Assembly (NCBI GenBank): GCA_014905825.1
Contig: JACGCN010000040.1
Location: forward strand, 186,001 to 250,000
DNA from: Lyophyllum atratum
Taxonomy: Eukaryota; Basidiomycota; Agaricomycetes; Agaricales; Lyophyllaceae
Reading direction: 5' to 3'
DNA: 64,000 nt
Position numbers and translations under genes: made by a program. This document shows, one piece after another, positions 23,989-35,284 of the stretch. Each line of letters begins with the position of its first letter. The first letter of the stretch is position 1. The notes beneath the pieces are model-generated. The model was not told the DNA's origin. It did not search any database and saw only the letters and a program-made list of their open reading frames with translations.

Positions 23989-26075
23989 ATGGCCTTGACA
24001 CCAACTGCCATCGTCACCAAAGCCGTCCTCGAGCTTGGGGGTCCCTCTATCGAACCAGGCGACATCGAATGGACCTCTCAGGTCCCTGCGGGTCGAAATC
24101 TTGTCCAGTGGCTAGTCGAGCAGTGTATAGCTTTAGAATCCGATGATGAAGATGGGCTGGCCACAACTCAGCTACCAGATATAGACCTCGGCGCTGCTCT
24201 ACGTGCCATTGCACTCGAGGATGAAGAAATACTTCTGTGAGTTCACAATTCCACGGTATTTTATCGAATATCGAGATTTACGGAGACTATTATCTTCAGC
24301 TTAAAACATGCTGAGAGCATACTGGCGGCTGACAATGATCAGGACTTGGACACAATTCACGCGCCATTGGCTTATGCACCACCCTCCCATCTTCGGTAAG
24401 TAGCTCAACGTATTTTCCATACTTGTGCCACAATTGCTCACCGTACAATACACAGCAAACACGCGACTCATCTTGACGCTGAGACGCGTCTGCTGGAGGC
24501 TGAATCTGCCACACTCAAATCACGCCTACGGCAAACGAAGTGAGAATATTATTTCAATCTAAGAAAGAACCTTAATCAAATGGTATGTAGGCAGGCATCT
24601 CAGCGTGCGACACAAACAATATTGTCCCTCGAGGCCGCCATCAAGCGCGAAGATGCTGCCATTGCACAGATGCAGGAACGCCTCGCAGAGCTCTCCATCC
24701 TGGTGAGTGCATCCATTATTATCCATACCAGCATCCAACAAAGCTGACGACGCGTTTCCTCTCAACAGGCTGATACGATGCTCTCCTCAGGCGCAGACAC
24801 CGCTGTCGGCCTCCTCGATACACTCGCCGCCCCACCACAGACAAAGCAATCGAAACCTCCTGAAAATACCACGGATGGAACCTCACATGCCTCCCTCATA
24901 TCCCCCACTCAATCACTCTCCACCCTCGCTAACTTCCGCTCCGCGCTCACGGAACAACACACCTCCTGTCTCGCGCAGCTCACACCCAAAGCACCGGAAG
25001 GCCTGCTTGATGATGCTGCCGACCTTTCACGTAGTTTCGAAGCACTGATGAAAGACGGGGGGCGGTTGAAAGAGGCGGCATATGCGCTTGAGCTGAGGCA
25101 GATGCACGAAGCTCTGGGTCATGCTGGGGCCATTACTGACTTGAGTCTCGAGGACGGCGCGGATGCGGACCGAGAAGGCCTAGACGTGAAAGCGAGCCTT
25201 GAAAAGGCGTGGGCACTTGAGCAGGCAGCCTTATTAGATGCGGAATGTGTGGTCCTCGATTCCGTACGCCATTCACCGTACTTGAATGCTCGATTTTGTG
25301 TTAATCGCTAGCCCAGACGGTAAAAGCTCACGATGAAGCGCTTCTCCCTGCACTCACCGCTCTTCACGCACAACTATCAGGCCACGAGAAGGCTGTGCGT
25401 GCGGCCGAGGCTTGGGTTGGTACCTTTGTGATTGAGGTTGAAGGAGTAGGTGGTACTGGTGGAGATGCTGATGCTGTACATATGGAAAAGGCTGCCCTCG
25501 GCGCGGATGACGATGTCGAATTCGAGCGAGAGTTGAAGGACCTCCTTTTGCAGCACCACCGTAGGCATCACGCCGACGATGACGCGCCTCTTGTGCTATT
25601 GGATCGGTCAGATGTTCTTGACGAGCTGAGGCGTATACGGATGCTGGAGGATGATGGTGCAAATAGTGATGCGTTGAGCGAAGTAACGCAGCTTAGGGAA
25701 AAGTTGGGGTCTTTGTACGTCTATCTCGCTCTTTCTCCTTCTGTATTCCTCGATGCTTTATACTACGGCGCACTATAATAGGAGCGCGACCCATCAACCA
25801 CTGTTGAGTTTGCTCTACGGTACTCGAGACGTGCAAACGAATGTGTCACCGCCTTTCGGGCGGTCTGAGGCAATCAAGCAACTCGAACAGCGTGCACAGG
25901 AAGCTGTGGCAAGGCTCGAAGCAGGCGTTGGTCGAGGAGAGGTACGCTTCAAATCGTTGATCTATCTGCTGACTGAAGACTGACTGTTGGCCTTGCATTG
26001 TAGGAACTTCAGAAGACTTTGGATGGAAAGAGGACGCAGCGGAAGTTGGGGGAGTTCATCCATCAGCATTTATAA
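23989..26075 (+). CDS. Coiled-coil protein, possibly HAUS augmin subunit 3-like, 554 aa
   Basis: Exons 23989-24236, 24300-24395, 24456-24539, 24591-24702, 24769-25263, 25317-25714, 25782-25941 and 26004-26075 join to 1,665 nt in frame, which strongly supports one gene. The N-terminus has a compact helical segment (AGRNLVQWLVEQCIAL) like the start of HAUS3, followed by long coiled coils (LDAETRLLEAESATLKSRL, ILSLEAAIKREDAAIAQMQ). A middle region with NFRSALTEQHTSCLAQLTP and a helical C-terminus ending LQKTLDGKRTQRKLGEFI follow. Augmin nucleates microtubules from existing microtubules in the spindle. Length, the N-terminal segment and the coiled-coil layout are compatible with HAUS3, but I have no diagnostic motif, so the name is a suggestion. 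Two acidic patches (SDDEDG, HHADDD) are present. Confidence 0.85.
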
Positions 26076-26397
26076 AGGCTGATCTGCCTATCATTAATGG
26101 CAGAACCGTTTTCTCGAACATGTTGATACTGGGAGCTCAATATATTGATCGATGGGTTGCGTTGGGCGTAGATTCAGAAGGCTTTCAGGTCGTGACTCTA
26201 GGCTGCTAGACTTGCTTGGGAAGACATTCTGCTTGTCACGATGAGCTATTCAACCATGACAAGTTGGCTTACGAACGGAAGCTATGAAGACAGATACTAA
26301 TAGTACGAACGTTTCCTGCTTGACAGTCTGAGTTGAGTGACGCTGAGGAAATTATATTTTTTCGATCACATGACGTCCAGCACTCTGCTCTCCCCCC
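26076..26397. other. Short intergenic stretch, promoter of the J-domain gene
   Basis: No coding signal. The ATG of the next gene at 26398 follows a C-rich tract (CTCTCCCCCC). Confidence 0.5.
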
Positions 26398-27959
26398 ATG
26401 TTCACGGCTATTGCGGCGACGATGCCCCTGCCCCTGCTCAGCCTCGTTGGCTGGTCCATAGTCCCCGACTTTGCGACGAAACGTCTGCTGTCCCTTCTTC
26501 ACCGGTTCGCCATCCTCTCAACCCCGACCACACAGCCGAGTTACCGCAAGCAATATGCCCTCACCTTCGCGTTCGTTGTACTAACCTACCTGTCATACAA
26601 CTTGTTCGATTCTGCGCGTTCTATGCCACCCAATTTCTATCAGATCCTCTCTGTGGACCCAACGGTGGATGAACAAGGGCTTAAGACCGCGTTTCGCCAG
26701 TTCGCGAAGAAGAACCATCCCGATCGACCGGGAGTGGGTAGAGGTGGAGAGGAGCTCTTCATTATGGTTAGAGATATCTACGAGGCGCTGAAGGACCCAG
26801 TTGTGAGGTTCGCTTATGATCGGTACGTGTGCATCTTTCCTTTGACGCGCCCGCCTCTCAGAGTTAACTGACATGCCACAGGTTTGGCCCGGATGTACTA
26901 ACGTGGTCACAGACATGTACAACGACGCGTGAATATATCCAGCATGGTCTCATTCAATCATCTGGCTATCATATCGTTGTTGGAGCCGCCCTCATATTTT
27001 GGTCTTTTATCGGTTCCTCTACATCAAACCCCGTCTCCTTCTGGCGCTATACCCTTTTTGCGGCTTTGTTCGTCGCAGAGATCAGCCTTATCCTCTCGCC
27101 GTCTCCGTCGTCCAATGCAGCATCGATACCTGCCTTATCCGGCCTTCTAACGACGTACACGACCCATACCCCGTTGCACACGATCTTCCCTCAACGCCTT
27201 ATCCATCAACACATCCTCTTCCTTCATCAGCTCTTTGTCTTCCTCTCTATTGCCCTCAGCCGGGTTGTTCCAGTTCTCCTCGGGGCTTTCTCTCGTGAGA
27301 ATCTCCCCTCACCGGCCATGAACCAAGAACTACTCCAGAACATCTCACAGCTCGCTGCAATTGCGGACCGCGAAACGTCAATTGTCCTGCACACCCTGCT
27401 GCACAGCATCGCGTCCCCTGAATCAAGTACTTCAGCCCCCGCCTCTTCTCCAGCCCCTCCACATGAGGAAATATCCAGCCTCGCGCGTCCCCGCCCATTC
27501 GAGCTGCCCGCTGGCATAACATTCCCCGACCCTCGTACCTCGCCGCCTCCGGAAGCTCACACCATTACACATCGCGAGAAAGAGGCGGAAGACAGACATA
27601 AGGCTCATCCACTCATGAAGCTCAGCCAGGAGATAGAGGAGCTCATCATCGAAGCGAATATCAAGAAGGAGGATGGTCCGTTACGATCTGCATGGGATGC
27701 AGCGGTACGTCGTGGCCGGGATCTCATGGTTGCACTTGCGTCGGGGTCAGCTGCGACTGCGACTGCGAGTGAGGGAAGCCCGGTGATGAAAGAAAGGCCG
27801 AAGAGGAACTTCTGGGAAGCGCCTGCAAATGATGGCGAGGATTCACAGATGTATGGGGATGATGTTACGATAGTGGAGGAGAGGGAAAAGGAGATCGTGA
27901 TATCTACGCTGCAGTCGTCCCCCCGACGAAATTCGGATGGAGCACGGGCCAGTCACTGA
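26398..27959 (+). CDS. Membrane J-domain (DnaJ/Hsp40) protein, 500 aa
   Basis: It is a co-chaperone that stimulates Hsp70 ATPase, here anchored in a membrane, probably the ER. Exons 26398-26822 and 26882-27959 give 500 aa. Hydrophobic segments lie at ~9-22 and ~53-70. The J domain follows at ~77-145: PPNFYQILSVDPTVDEQGLK, the catalytic HPD at residues 107-109 in FAKKNHPDRPG, and DIYEALKDPVVRFAYDR. Hydrophobic segments come again after it (YHIVVGAALIFWSFIG, FAALFVAEISLIL, FLHQLFVFLSIALS). The C-terminal ~220 residues are hydrophilic with acidic and Ser/Pro-rich stretches. The position of the J domain between membrane segments recalls Sec63/Erj5-type ER proteins, but no Sec63 Brl domain is seen. 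The family is certain; localisation is inferred. Confidence 0.92.
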
Positions 27960-30455
27960 GATGGACTTGCTCAGCCTGCCCCACGATGGAACCTGGAATC
28001 TATAGAGGACGGTTTATTAGCATGTAAGATTATGTACACCGGATACCTCTTGAGTTTTTGCTGTGTACTTTCATTTCAGATGATTTGACAACGAACTCGC
28101 TCGAGGCACCGGGGTTCGAACCGGCATCTGAGATTCGCGGAAGCAAATTGGGTGACGGTGCAATGATCGTGATCACATTTTAAATCTCAGCGACCAATTC
28201 AGGATGTAAACCAACATCAACATATGTAACTTGTAAGCCCACTCTCACGGATGATCATGGTGCAGGAGCACAGAAAACACTTTCTTTAGCTGATCAGAGA
28301 AGTATAGCCATGCAGACGCTTTCCCCCAAAGTTATAATTCCGGACCAATCTCCCCATCTAGCGATTTTCTGAGCGAGGACTCCTCTTTAAGTGGTCGCCG
28401 GTTCTGCGTCAATGTTGCAAGCTATCCAAAGAACTGGCGTTAGGCCTAGATTATTATGCTAAAAAGTCATGCCAATGCTTACTCTCATCCATCTCAAGGA
28501 AAATTCGGACCCTATCATGAAGTCCAGGAGATTGTCTGTTTCGTCACTACTGAAGGCCATCTGAGTGACGGGCGCCGATGAAGTGATCGGAGGTGGTCGG
28601 GGTGCTCTCTCCCAAGTTTTGGGGCACCGGCCTCACTTTGAGCGTTATGTGCTTTATTTCGAGAGTCGTGCCGTAAGATAGGAGGGTTGATTTGGTGGTG
28701 GGGAGACATCTCTCAGGATGGAAGATCAGTTGGCATTGGAGGGGGTCGAAGAGGGTCGCACCATTCTGTAAGAGTGGAGAGTGTATAATGGAGATACAAA
28801 GCCCTACGATGTCGAGGTCCGCTTGGTCAAAGGTCGCTCGACTCTTTGACGAGAGCTGGTGCTCGTCTGAGCTTCCTCCGCTGCGTCTGCCACCAACATG
28901 AAATCGATCACTGTGTTCTCTCCAGGTATCCGTTCACTGAGAATTCGAGCTGATTAAAACCATGCAGAACATTCCCTCTATGCGACTCATACTGTTAGTA
29001 TTCTTAGGAACTGATGGCCCATGTGTCAGGGGCATACGGAACTCGAGCCACCGAAGGCACATCGTGGCCACGTCTAAACGTAAAACTCCTGTGTTCGTGG
29101 AGCTTGGCGATAGGTTTGTTCATTGAGGATGTGTCGACTTTGTGAGTGTCCCGCGTCGTGACGGCTATTAGAATTCTTTCCTGGAGCTACCGATTAGGGA
29201 AGTGGGATGGGAGTGGGATGGAATCTACGGGACAAACCGTTTGGTATCCTGAACCATCCTCGTGAAACCATCCTCGTGGAAGCTGCCAATCAAAGAGAGC
29301 ACGAGGCAGTCTAACTGGTCGTCCCCGTAAGTGTAACGTTCCGATGGTATGGCTCATGTATTCTCACGGGAGGCTGCAGCGAAGGGTTGGGTTCGTTGGG
29401 ATAACAACGGACCTGAGTCGGACGTAAATCGGCCATGTAATTGGAGCGGGGGTTTTGGATAAAACAATGCTTCAGAAACGAGAACAAAAGCGACAAAGAC
29501 TCCGAGTAGAGCTGTTTGAGGACGCTTGTGGGCGTCTGTGGGTCCAAGTGTGATGTGTAGACACGAGACCGATCCGAACTTTGTTGCCGACCATGATGCG
29601 ATGCTCCCTTCAAGTTCGAGTCAAGACTCAGGAGTGTCGATTGTCAGGACCTCCGGAAGATCTGGGACCGATCCATGATTTTCAATTCATTCTGGAAATA
29701 CAACGATGTCCTGGACAATACAGTTCAATGGAAGCCTGATTCGTGGCGGTAAGTGACCTCGGAACATGGGTAGGTCATGTATTACAAGAACATCTCCAAC
29801 GGTCAGCCTCGTTGTCCCGATAGAGGGCGGCACAGAAAGGCACGAATGAACCACGGATTCACCGGGCGACCGGGTGATCTATCGAGTATTAAGCAGTGTG
29901 CGCATGCTTGCCTCTTGCTACAGGAGCGAGAAAACAGGAGGTCAATGGCCTTGCATTGTTTTCTTTCCAACGGAATACAGACAAATGAAATCTAGGAAGT
30001 CCTTCAGCATCAGGAAATCGCCATCCAGATGTTCTAATATAGAAGAACCTCGTTGACCATCTGATTTGAGGAGATCACCATATGGCTCAGCAGATCCAGG
30101 TCTCCTGGATTGCTTATCGGGAGATCGCCCAAACTTGCGTCGACATCTCTCTCCAAAGAGGTAAGGACGACGATCCAGACTGAGAACAATAACGAAGCGT
30201 CTGAGCTCACTCAAAGTCGTGAATGAACAAAGCCGTGATCATCAATCGATATTCTATAATAGTAGAAGCTCATCATCATTGAGAATCTAATTCCCGTCCT
30301 CCTGCTCGCGGGGTAACGGGCTCCAAAACCTGTCGCATTAGCATACCTGAGCAATAACAACATGGTATAAGGATACAAATTGAAGTGAAAATCCGATGTG
30401 TAGCAACTTTGACCGTATTCAACATAATCATAGAACCACATCATTATAAAATCCG
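27960..30455. other. Gene-poor stretch of 2.5 kb
   Basis: No gene is supported on either strand; all frames are short. It contains a tRNA-like palindrome (GGTTCGAACC near 28110) that does not fold as a tRNA. At about 28290-28355 there is a segment similar to one at about 37308-37370. The rest shows no recognised structure. Confidence 0.5.
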
Positions 30456-31787
30456 TCATGCTTTGGGTATTGCCGGGAGGCGCCGCGCAATGTAAAATGT
30501 CTGTTTGGTCCAGTGGGCAATGGAACGAAGTGCTCCAAGCGATTCATCGACATTGACGATCGGTGAACGTAGCTTACGGGTGCTAAGCCCTTTGACGATA
30601 TCATCAAAACGGGAGACAACCTCCGTCATAGTAGGTCTCTTCCGGGGGTCTTCAGCCACCATGTCTGAAATGAGCTCACGCATGAACTCAAAGCCTTTCT
30701 TAGCTTTGGCCCGGTGTTCCCAACCCTGTATTCAGGTATCAGAGAGGTAGCATCCAAAAAAAAAATGCGCCATACATCCAAAAAATTTTGCTTAATAGCG
30801 TTGCCCATGCAATAGACGTCCACGGGGAACGGGTCACATGGCGGGGCGTCCGGTATCAGGAATTCTGGAACAGTCTTATCACCTCCCCATGGAGGCGTCT
30901 CAAGATGAGGAGCTTCAGGTGAATAGATAATTGATAGGTCGAAGTCAAGAAGGTAGTACTTGACGGGCTTGCTGGTTCGAGTAGCAGGCTTCGTCGTCCT
31001 GCCGCTGAAGTCGCGCTTCATCATGGGACGGGCCGGGTGAGGTGGTGGTTTGAACAGAGACAAGGTGTCCGCCATGATATTGTCGTATTTGCAGTCTCTA
31101 GTAATATCTCGAGGTTAGCGCCTGCGGATTGAGGTGGCAATGCCCTACCCGTGGACGACATTATTCTCGTGCATAAATTGTAAGCCCTGCCCAAATTTAG
31201 ATGCGGGTCCTCACTCAAGGCAGACACTTACCTCGAAAATTTGGCGAAAAAACTCCACAGCTTCTCCAATGGTCTCAAACGGCGCGAACTCGGTATCGAA
31301 CAAGAATGGCATCACGATAAAAGCGATGTCAGAGCCCTCCGATGGGTAGATGACGTCGAGTATAGGTACGCAACGGTTTTTAGCATCTGATGCTAGCGGC
31401 TCGGTAGAGAAGTGTTTCCCAATCGTAATCTCGTGGGGGAACCTAGAAACATTGATTCTTTTCAGTATCACAAGCGAACCATCAGCACGAGTTGCGTCTA
31501 AAACTTGGCCGGACTAGTGAGGAGTTGTAAGAGCCAAGTCTACTACGATGAGGGGATTTTATCACAAGAATAGCAACCCCGTCTTCACAGGTTGTCCAAC
31601 TCTTGGAAGAGCCCAACCAAGAAGCCACCCAGTCCGGATGATAACGTGGTCTAAGAGTATATCCATGGTCCTTGAGCAGCTGGTAATGGTTGCGCCAGAG
31701 GAGTTCAGTTTTCAGGAGTTTACCATTCTGCATGGAATGGGGGTCATGAGGAATGGCTTGCTGGTGAGGAGTGGCGGTCGATCCCAT
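30456..31787 (-). CDS. Protein-kinase-like protein with DFD in place of DFG, 377 aa
   Basis: Exons 31566-31787, 31232-31513, 31149-31186, 30776-31097 and 30456-30725 join to 1,134 nt. It resembles the small basidiomycete kinase-like proteins. Kinase landmarks are the lysine in LVILKRINVSRFP (strand beta-3), the catalytic loop VVHGDCKYDNIM (H-x-D-x-K-x-x-N complete, residues ~180-187), the metal motif read as LLDFDLS (~230-236) instead of DFG, and YCMGNAIKQ in helix F followed by AEDPRKRPTMTE (helix G-H Arg). The glycine loop is not obvious. Catalytic Asp, Lys and Asn are kept, so activity is possible, but the altered DFG and missing loop could mean a pseudokinase. The stop at 30456 follows RRLPAIPKA. 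No partner genes are evident. Confidence 0.85.
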
Positions 31788-32161
31788 GGCAAGGACGACT
31801 TCGGGGGACAGGGCTGTTCACGCTATTGTTGCAGGAAAACGGAAATAACCCTCATTGGAATTTGAACCAGGATGCCCGGTGACAGCGTGGAAAATATCGT
31901 TGGAAAAGCTGATCGATGATCGATTGATCAATGAGATCGATCATTCGACTTGGAGTCGTTGTTTTCTCATTACCAACTCATTACAGCTCCTTACATACAT
32001 ACTTTTCTATACTTTTCCAGCTGATTTTGTTGTTCCTAATGTGGAATCGTTGGGAATCCGACACGATTGCGGCCACAGACTGGACTCTTCTGATTTAAAT
32101 ACAGGCCTGACGATTGCTTGATTCTCACAAACCATCCTTCTTTTTCCACCCATAACCGCCG
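31788..32161. other. Divergent promoter region
   Basis: It lies between the minus-strand kinase and a plus-strand hypothetical gene. A short imperfect inverted repeat (CGATGATCGATTGATCAATGAGATCGATCATTCG) lies near 31912-31947; no coding signal. Confidence 0.45.
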
Positions 32162-33044
32162 ATGCCTCGTAAAACACCATCGACCACGGCCAGTGGGACT
32201 TCCTCCAGTGGTCTCAGTCTCCGTTCCAAGTTCGCCGTGGAGCTTTTTACTTTGGGGCTATGTACAAAGTACGACCCAAGAGTGATAGCGTCCCGTCTCA
32301 ACGCTGCGAAGTCTAGTCTTGCAGGCGCGGTAGAAGAATTAGGGCAGTTTAATCCACTGCTCTCTGACGAGGAATTTGATGTACACGTGGAGAAGTGCAG
32401 CGAGTGGGTTACGAGTCATGTTCTATCCCCTCCTAACCATTAACAGAGTTCTCTTGGGCAGACTTGTCCAAATCGTTGTGAACCAGATGCAGGAACAAGC
32501 TGCCAAGAAACCTTCCCTCATCGGGATGAAGAAGTTTAATGCCATGATGGAGACAGCTCGAGAACACGAGCTGCAGTGTCTAAAGGTGGCAAACGCAGTC
32601 ACGGTAAGGAGCATTATATCCGTGGAACGAGCCTAGTAATCTAATACATGACACCGTAGCAAGGTTCCTCGCGAGCCCAACGAAGGATGTTGGAAGAGAA
32701 ACGTCTCAGAGGCACAAATACTTGGCCATCCCGGGACGACATCGAGGCGAGAATACAGAGTCTTGACGCGTTGGCAGCGGAGCTACGCGCTGCGAATATT
32801 CTCGATTTGCCCACAGCAGCTCAGACTCATTGTAAGTTTATGTTCAGCGGATATAAATGCCGCGAATCCTCTCAATTCACTCTCGACAGCTCAGGCTCCT
32901 CTTGAGACTCTATTTTCTTCAAATGATCGACTCGATTTAGGTCATGAGGATTCCGAGTTCTATTTATATAGAACGAGGTTATTCCTTTCTTCAACTATGG
33001 TGGGAATGTCGGCAGCATCAAGTGATGTTGATTCAATCAAGTGA
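32162..33044 (+). CDS. Hypothetical protein, 238 aa
   Basis: Not recognised. Exons 32162-32394, 32447-32603, 32660-32831 and 32890-33044 join in frame to 717 nt. The start MPRKTPSTTASG is basic and Ser/Thr-rich; the middle is helical (KFAVELFTLGL, HVEKVLLGRLVQIVVNQMQ, MMETAREHELQCLKVAN), and basic and acidic helices follow (AQRRMLEEKRL, IEARIQSLDALAAELRAAN). The C-terminal tail SSDVDSIK is encoded inside a 19-bp repeat array (33017-33078), so the present stop is set by repeat copy number. The ATG at 32162 follows a clear leader, and no ATG lies between it and the preceding stop. Confidence 0.7.
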
Positions 33045-33276
33045 TGTTGATTCAATCAAGTGATGTTGATTCAATCACGGTAAATTCCGGAAGCCTTTTT
33101 CACTTACTTATTTCTCGCTTTCATACTTGACTTTGGCGTCGTTTCAATTCCTGATCCACATGCTTCCTTGTCGCCGATACCTGCTGTTTGTTTTCCGAGT
33201 TCTATTTATAGAACGAGGTTATTCCTCAATTCAAGTATGTGTGGGAATGTCCGCAGCATCAAGTGATGTTGATCGC
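32955..33276. repeat. Local direct duplication with a nested 19-bp triplet repeat
   Basis: The segment beginning CCGAGTTCTATTTATATAG at about 32955 recurs at about 33198 (CCGAGTTCTATTTATAGAAC). Both copies continue through GAACGAGGTTATTCCT and GGGAATGTC-GCAGCATCAAG to TGATGTTGAT, about 75 bp at high identity, 243 bp apart. Directly after the first copy the 19-bp unit TCAAGTGATGTTGATTCAA is present three times in a row (about 33019-33078). The second copy has only the start of that unit. The first copy is part of the last exon of the 32162-33044 gene. Confidence 0.9.
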
Positions 33277-33476
33277 TTCTCGGCCCGCCTCGGCCCGCCC
33301 CCAGCTTTCAAACCTGACTTGGGCGTCCTTTCAGTTACTGAATTATTTGGTTTATCGTCACCGTTTTCTGAAATCGTTTTCTAATATGTGAAAGAGTCTT
33401 TTTTTCGCGTCGCTGTTGAAATCATTGCAATAGAGGTGGTTCAAAAGTTCACTGTTGAAATAAATAAGCATCAACA

Positions 33477-34226
33477 ATGGCCCACGACGACCGCTTCCAA
33501 ACCACACCTCGATGCCAACACCGTCGGTCGTTCCGCTCTGACTTGTTTCTCCGCTTAACGATGTCCATGGAGTGCGATTCCCTCGCCGCCGATCTCAAAT
33601 ATGGTAAGCACGATATGGCCTAAGCCCTGCTCTAAACTCTCAATCCTAATTCAATCAGACCCCAAGTCGCAAGCACTAAATGTGCCCATCGGACTCAAAC
33701 GTGAGTCTACAGCTCTTCCATTGCCCACGCTGTGCTAGGATGACAGCTGGCGGCCTTGAAGACAGCCAAAGTTGAGTTCCCGAGCGGAACCGCCCGTGGC
33801 TCGTTGATTGGGAGGAGAGGGCAGAGAAAGTGCACGAGCGGGCAGAACGCGAAGCCGAGGAGGTGTGCATTGTTCTTGTCTAGTAATTATGGGCCTAGTC
33901 TTTTTAAACAGACCAAATTTGCGGCAGACCTCAGGACCCTTCACGCTGTCTCTACAAGTGGTTCATCAGTACGTCCTCGCCTTGAAACACATGCAGCCAA
34001 ATTTCGACACCCTCCCAAGTCTTCGGTATCGGCATCTTCTACTGCAATATGCATCTCCATCGCGCCATCTGGAGCTTTGCGCAGGACAAAGCCATCCCCT
34101 TTCACACCGTATTCACTCATATCTCGCGCTCTGACGACGGACAAGCCCAGGAGCCCTCTGCAGTCCCCCTTGATGCGCTATCCATGCCCGTCCAGCTCAT
34201 TCTCAGGCACGACATATACTTCGTAG
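33477..34226 (+). CDS. Uncertain small gene, possibly interrupted at its 3' end
   Basis: An ATG at 33477 in good context (AACAATGG) opens MAHDDRFQTTP. Plausible introns (GTAAGC at 33604; GTGAGT at about 33701; GTGTGC at about 33862) give a protein continuing YDPKSQALNVPIGLKLPERN, RPWLVDWEERAEKVHERAER and EAEETKFAADLRTLH. The middle block looks coding (helical, charged) but is not recognised. Past about 33970 the frame is of low complexity and runs to 34226 into the start of the ALG2 remnant, so the native 3' end may have been lost. The second intron needs an acceptor at TTGAG near 33776, which is unusual. Treat the model as tentative. Confidence 0.35.
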
Positions 34227-35283
34227 ACCAGCTGTCCACATGTATTCCCTTCCTTCGGTCGATGACGAATACTCGGACCGTCTTCTATTGCCACTTTCGT
34301 GACAAATTGCGGGCGAATGGAGCGTTCGTGGGAGGCGCGAATGCGAAGAGCCAGGTTGGGTTGATGAAGTGGCTGTATCGATACCCTATGGATTGGCTGG
34401 AAGAGACGACGACGCATACGTGGATCTGTGCTTTCTGGTGGTGACACATCTCATATTTCCCACAGGAAAAGCAAATGTTATCCTTACAAATTCCCAAGTC
34501 CACTGCTCCTGTCACCAGGTCGCATCTGAAGTCTATTAGGCGGATACCACGTGGTATACCCAAAAATCAACATCACGGTGTATCAGTCGACTATGGACTG
34601 TAATGACCGGACAACCTTGCCGTCACTTCGTCAGTTGTGCTTGCTAACGCGCCAACCATTGGTTCTGACGAGTGTCAATACATACATGACCCGAGCCTTA
34701 TCTCGCTGAACCGTTTCGAGGAAAGGAAGAATGCGGCCCTTGCTGTCAAATCATTCGCTGCCCTAAAGACTAAGCAGACCCCATCCGTACATATCTAGCG
34801 ACTGCCAAACCGGGCCGATTGCCAGAACTGACGACCACTCCTCTTAGGGGGTTATGATCCGTGTCTTGAGGACAACGGGTTCACGTTAGACGGCGTCATC
34901 GACCTTATTGAATCCATATCCCTCACGTATAGCGTCATCACCCCGTCCTCCTCCAAGACCCCCGTCAATATTCCGCCAATAAACATGACCCCCGAGAACC
35001 CTGATGTTCTCGTTCTCCTGGACTTCACAACCTGCCAGCGGATGGCTCTCCTCTCCAACCCCTCAACCATCGCGCTTCTATATACCCCTGCGAACGAACA
35101 CTTCAGGATTTGGCCTGTGGAAACGACGGTGTGTGGTGTCCCAGTCTTAGCATGCGACAGCGGAGGACCACCGGAGAGCGTCCTTGACGGTCCTCCTGAA
35201 GATAGGACTGGTTGGCTCCGAAAGCCTGACGTGTGGGCTGACGCGCTGCATATCATTTGGACTCAACATGCATTCGTAGGCAA
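34187..35283 (+). pseudogene. ALG2: ALG2 (alpha-1,3/1,6-mannosyltransferase) remnant
   Basis: ALG2 adds two mannoses to the dolichol-linked oligosaccharide on the cytosolic face of the ER. Here only pieces remain: YFVDQLSTCIPFLR, TVFYCHFRDKLRANGAF and YPMDWLEETTT (34199-34410), then KANVILTNSQ, YPKINITVYQ and ISLNRFEERKNAALAVKSF in different frames. The best-kept part is 34850-35260: GGYDPCLEDN, then YSVITPSSSKTPVNIPPINM, TPENPDVLVLLDFTT and VCGVPVLACDSGGPPESVLD. The N-terminal Rossmann half is absent, frames shift near 34553, and stops interrupt at 34442 and 34796. The usual G in H-F-G-I-G-P-V-E is Trp (HFRIWPVE). Introns seem partly kept, so this is a degraded genomic copy rather than a processed one. 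Confidence 0.8.
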
Positions 35284-35284
35284 G

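Noticed and set aside
28100..28135. tRNA-like T-loop (GGTTCGAACC) on either strand
   Set aside because: The flanking bases do not form a five-pair T stem on either strand and no acceptor or anticodon arm could be fitted; it is a chance palindrome.
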